Assembly: GCA_031287565.1 (NCBI GenBank)
Contig: JAITSS010000044.1
Coordinates: 1 to 64,000 of the forward strand
DNA length: 64,000 nt
Direction of reading: 5' to 3'
Source of the DNA: Desulfobulbaceae bacterium
Lineage (GTDB): Bacteria > Desulfobacterota > Desulfobulbia > Desulfobulbales > Desulfocapsaceae
The notes beneath the pieces were generated by a model, which worked only from the letters and a program-made list of their open reading frames with translations, did no database searches and was not told where the DNA came from. The translations under genes were made by a program, and so were the position numbers. Of the stretch, positions 63,164-64,000 are shown piece by piece (position 1 is the first letter of the stretch; every line of letters starts with the position of its first letter).

Positions 63164-63200
63164 AAAAAAAGCGCCCATGACATACCGCCATGGGCGCTTT
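63164..63200 (-). terminator. Rho-independent terminator upstream of ilvB
   Basis: A perfect 12-bp stem, AAAGCGCCCATG / CATGGGCGCTTT, with a nine-base loop is followed on the minus strand by a T run of about seven. It lies about 45 bases after the metallophosphoesterase stop and 58 before ilvB. It most likely ends the upstream transcript; an ilv attenuator is less likely because no leader peptide rich in Leu, Val or Ile codons is visible. Confidence 0.85.
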
Positions 63201-63246
63201 CTGTCAAGTTCCGGGCCAGCGCCGCCGATTTGCCTGACGTTAAAAA

Positions 63247-64000
63247 TCAGTTTAATTTGCGGCCGCTTTCATACATGGTGACGTAGATTTCTGGCAGGCG
63301 CTGGGCGCGGATTTCGCCGGTTAGCCGCGCCAGGTCGTAGCTGACGCGGAACAATCCGACGGTGAGGCCATTCGGCGTGACATCGAGCAGCGCGTAGCTG
63401 GCTTGCGGATTGCCGTCGAACATCCGGCCCACCGAGCCGGGATTGATGAAGTGGCGGCCACCGATATATTTCCAGAAGGGCGTGTGTGAATGGCCGCAGA
63501 CGATGACGGCGTGCGGCGAATTGTCAGCCAGCGCCGCGAAGCGTTCATCCGGCGTGTCGGCGAAGAGGAATTCATCGCGGTTGTCTGGGCCGCCATGAAA
63601 GACGCCCAGCGTTGTCTGGCCGTTGCCAGTGTCTGAAGCGCCCAGCGGCAAGGGCAGGGTGGCGTTTTCGCCAAACGATTGCAAGGCCAAGGCGTTTTCC
63701 GGGCTGAGTTTTGCAGCGGCGTATTCATACATGATGCGTTTTTCCGGATCGCGGGGTTTTTTCAGTCCTTTGCCACGCAGCAACCTGATGACGCTGCGGT
63801 CGGTGTTGCCGAGAATGCTCAGCGCCCGCCGCTGGCCCAGCCAATCCATGGTTTCATTGGCGAACGGCGCATAGACCACGCTGTCGCCGCAGTTGACCAC
63901 CGCCCGCGCGGCGGACGCGCCGCCTCGTCTCGCCGCGTCGGCCGCCACGGCGGTAAGCGCTGGGAAATTGCCGTGAATGTCGGCGATGAGAAGAATGCGC
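63247..64000 (-). CDS. Metallophosphoesterase (YfcE/calcineurin-like), 5' end cut
   Basis: The reading frame continues to the last base of the window: RILLIADIHGNFPALTAV precedes the listed start, and position 64000 is the third base of the codon before it, consistent with an ATG two bases beyond the edge. Metal ligands are visible in ADIHGN, NCGDSVVY, LGNTDRS and VIVCGHSHTPFW. The product of about 251 residues is a small binuclear-metal phosphodiesterase; the substrate is unknown. A strong terminator follows it. Confidence 0.88.
   Translation of the reverse strand, partial: RILLIADIHGNFPALTAVAADAARRGGASAARAVVNCGDSVVYAPFANETMDWLGQRRALSILGNTDRSVIRLLRGKGLKKPRDPEKRIMYEYAAAKLSPENALALQSFGENATLPLPLGASDTGNGQTTLGVFHGGPDNRDEFLFADTPDERFAALADNSPHAVIVCGHSHTPFWKYIGGRHFINPGSVGRMFDGNPQASYALLDVTPNGLTVGLFRVSYDLARLTGEIRAQRLPEIYVTMYESGRKLN

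Noticed and set aside
63105-63207. N-terminal extension of ilvB as a regulatory leader peptide
   Set aside because: The extension is the transcribed terminator hairpin of the upstream gene; it is not enriched in Leu, Val or Ile codons, and the family start is the ATG at 63105.

Overview
The window reads as a moderately GC-rich proteobacterial chromosome segment. Several traits point toward the former Deltaproteobacteria (Desulfobacterota-like): flgM-flgN-flgK-flgL followed by csrA-fliW, a short pyruvoyl phosphatidylserine decarboxylase beside ilvB-ilvN, an IcmF-type fused acyl-CoA mutase, a multihaem cytochrome c, and a LapD/LapG-controlled type I secretion module. This placement is inference; there is no rRNA or other phylogenetic marker here. 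I saw no tRNA or rRNA gene.

Layout. 0.6-5.7 kb: RNA-modification enzymes (dihydrouridine synthase, RluA-type pseudouridine synthase), polyphosphate kinase and a lipoprotein. 6.2-12 kb: three glycosylation genes (methyltransferase-TPR-OGT-like fusion, GT-A-like transferase, TPR-OGT of SPINDLY type), convergent with 12-16.6 kb: fliW, csrA, flgL, flgK, flgN, flgM and an unknown gene, on the minus strand behind a near-consensus sigma-28 promoter. The glycosylation genes probably modify flagellin, but this is context only. 16.7-19.5 kb: a hybrid histidine kinase with an eroded ATP-binding domain, then a Nudix-hydrolase/alpha-beta-hydrolase fusion. 19.5-29.8 kb: acyl-CoA metabolism (two acyl-CoA ligases, IcmF, thiolase, crotonase, nitroreductase), consistent with activation of branched or short fatty acids, isobutyryl/butyryl-CoA isomerisation and beta-oxidation. 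A 35-bp palindrome at a promoter lies between icmF and the thiolase gene.

29-33.3 kb is an accessory island: a field of modular repeats built around an ATTCCCGC-GAAA-GCGGGAAT hairpin, a frameshifted GIY-YIG nuclease gene, an isolated inverted copy of the CRISPR repeat, and a 23-repeat CRISPR array with no cas gene in the window. The array is the most unusual feature: many spacers are themselves inverted repeats, and several spacers, including two adjacent pairs in the same order, encode the same peptide motifs, so they appear to sample homologous targets repeatedly.

33.6-46.6 kb is core envelope and housekeeping: lptA-lptB-rpoN, nadE, a membrane-anchored multihaem cytochrome, fabG-fabZ, and tolQ-tolR-tolR-tolA-tolB-cpoB without pal. 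46.6-49.2 kb: tlyA followed by a small run of integron gene cassettes (three cassettes, four attC-like sites, no integrase seen) carrying an unknown ORF, a Cdd1-like helix-hairpin-helix protein and a class D beta-lactamase; then dgkA and tatD. 51-59.5 kb: a Lap-type module (ABC transporter, HlyD-like adaptor, TolC-like channel, LapG-like protease, degenerate GGDEF/EAL receptor LapD) for c-di-GMP control of a large surface adhesin that is not in the window. 59.5-64 kb, minus strand: rsmD, psd, ilvN, ilvB and a metallophosphoesterase cut by the window edge.
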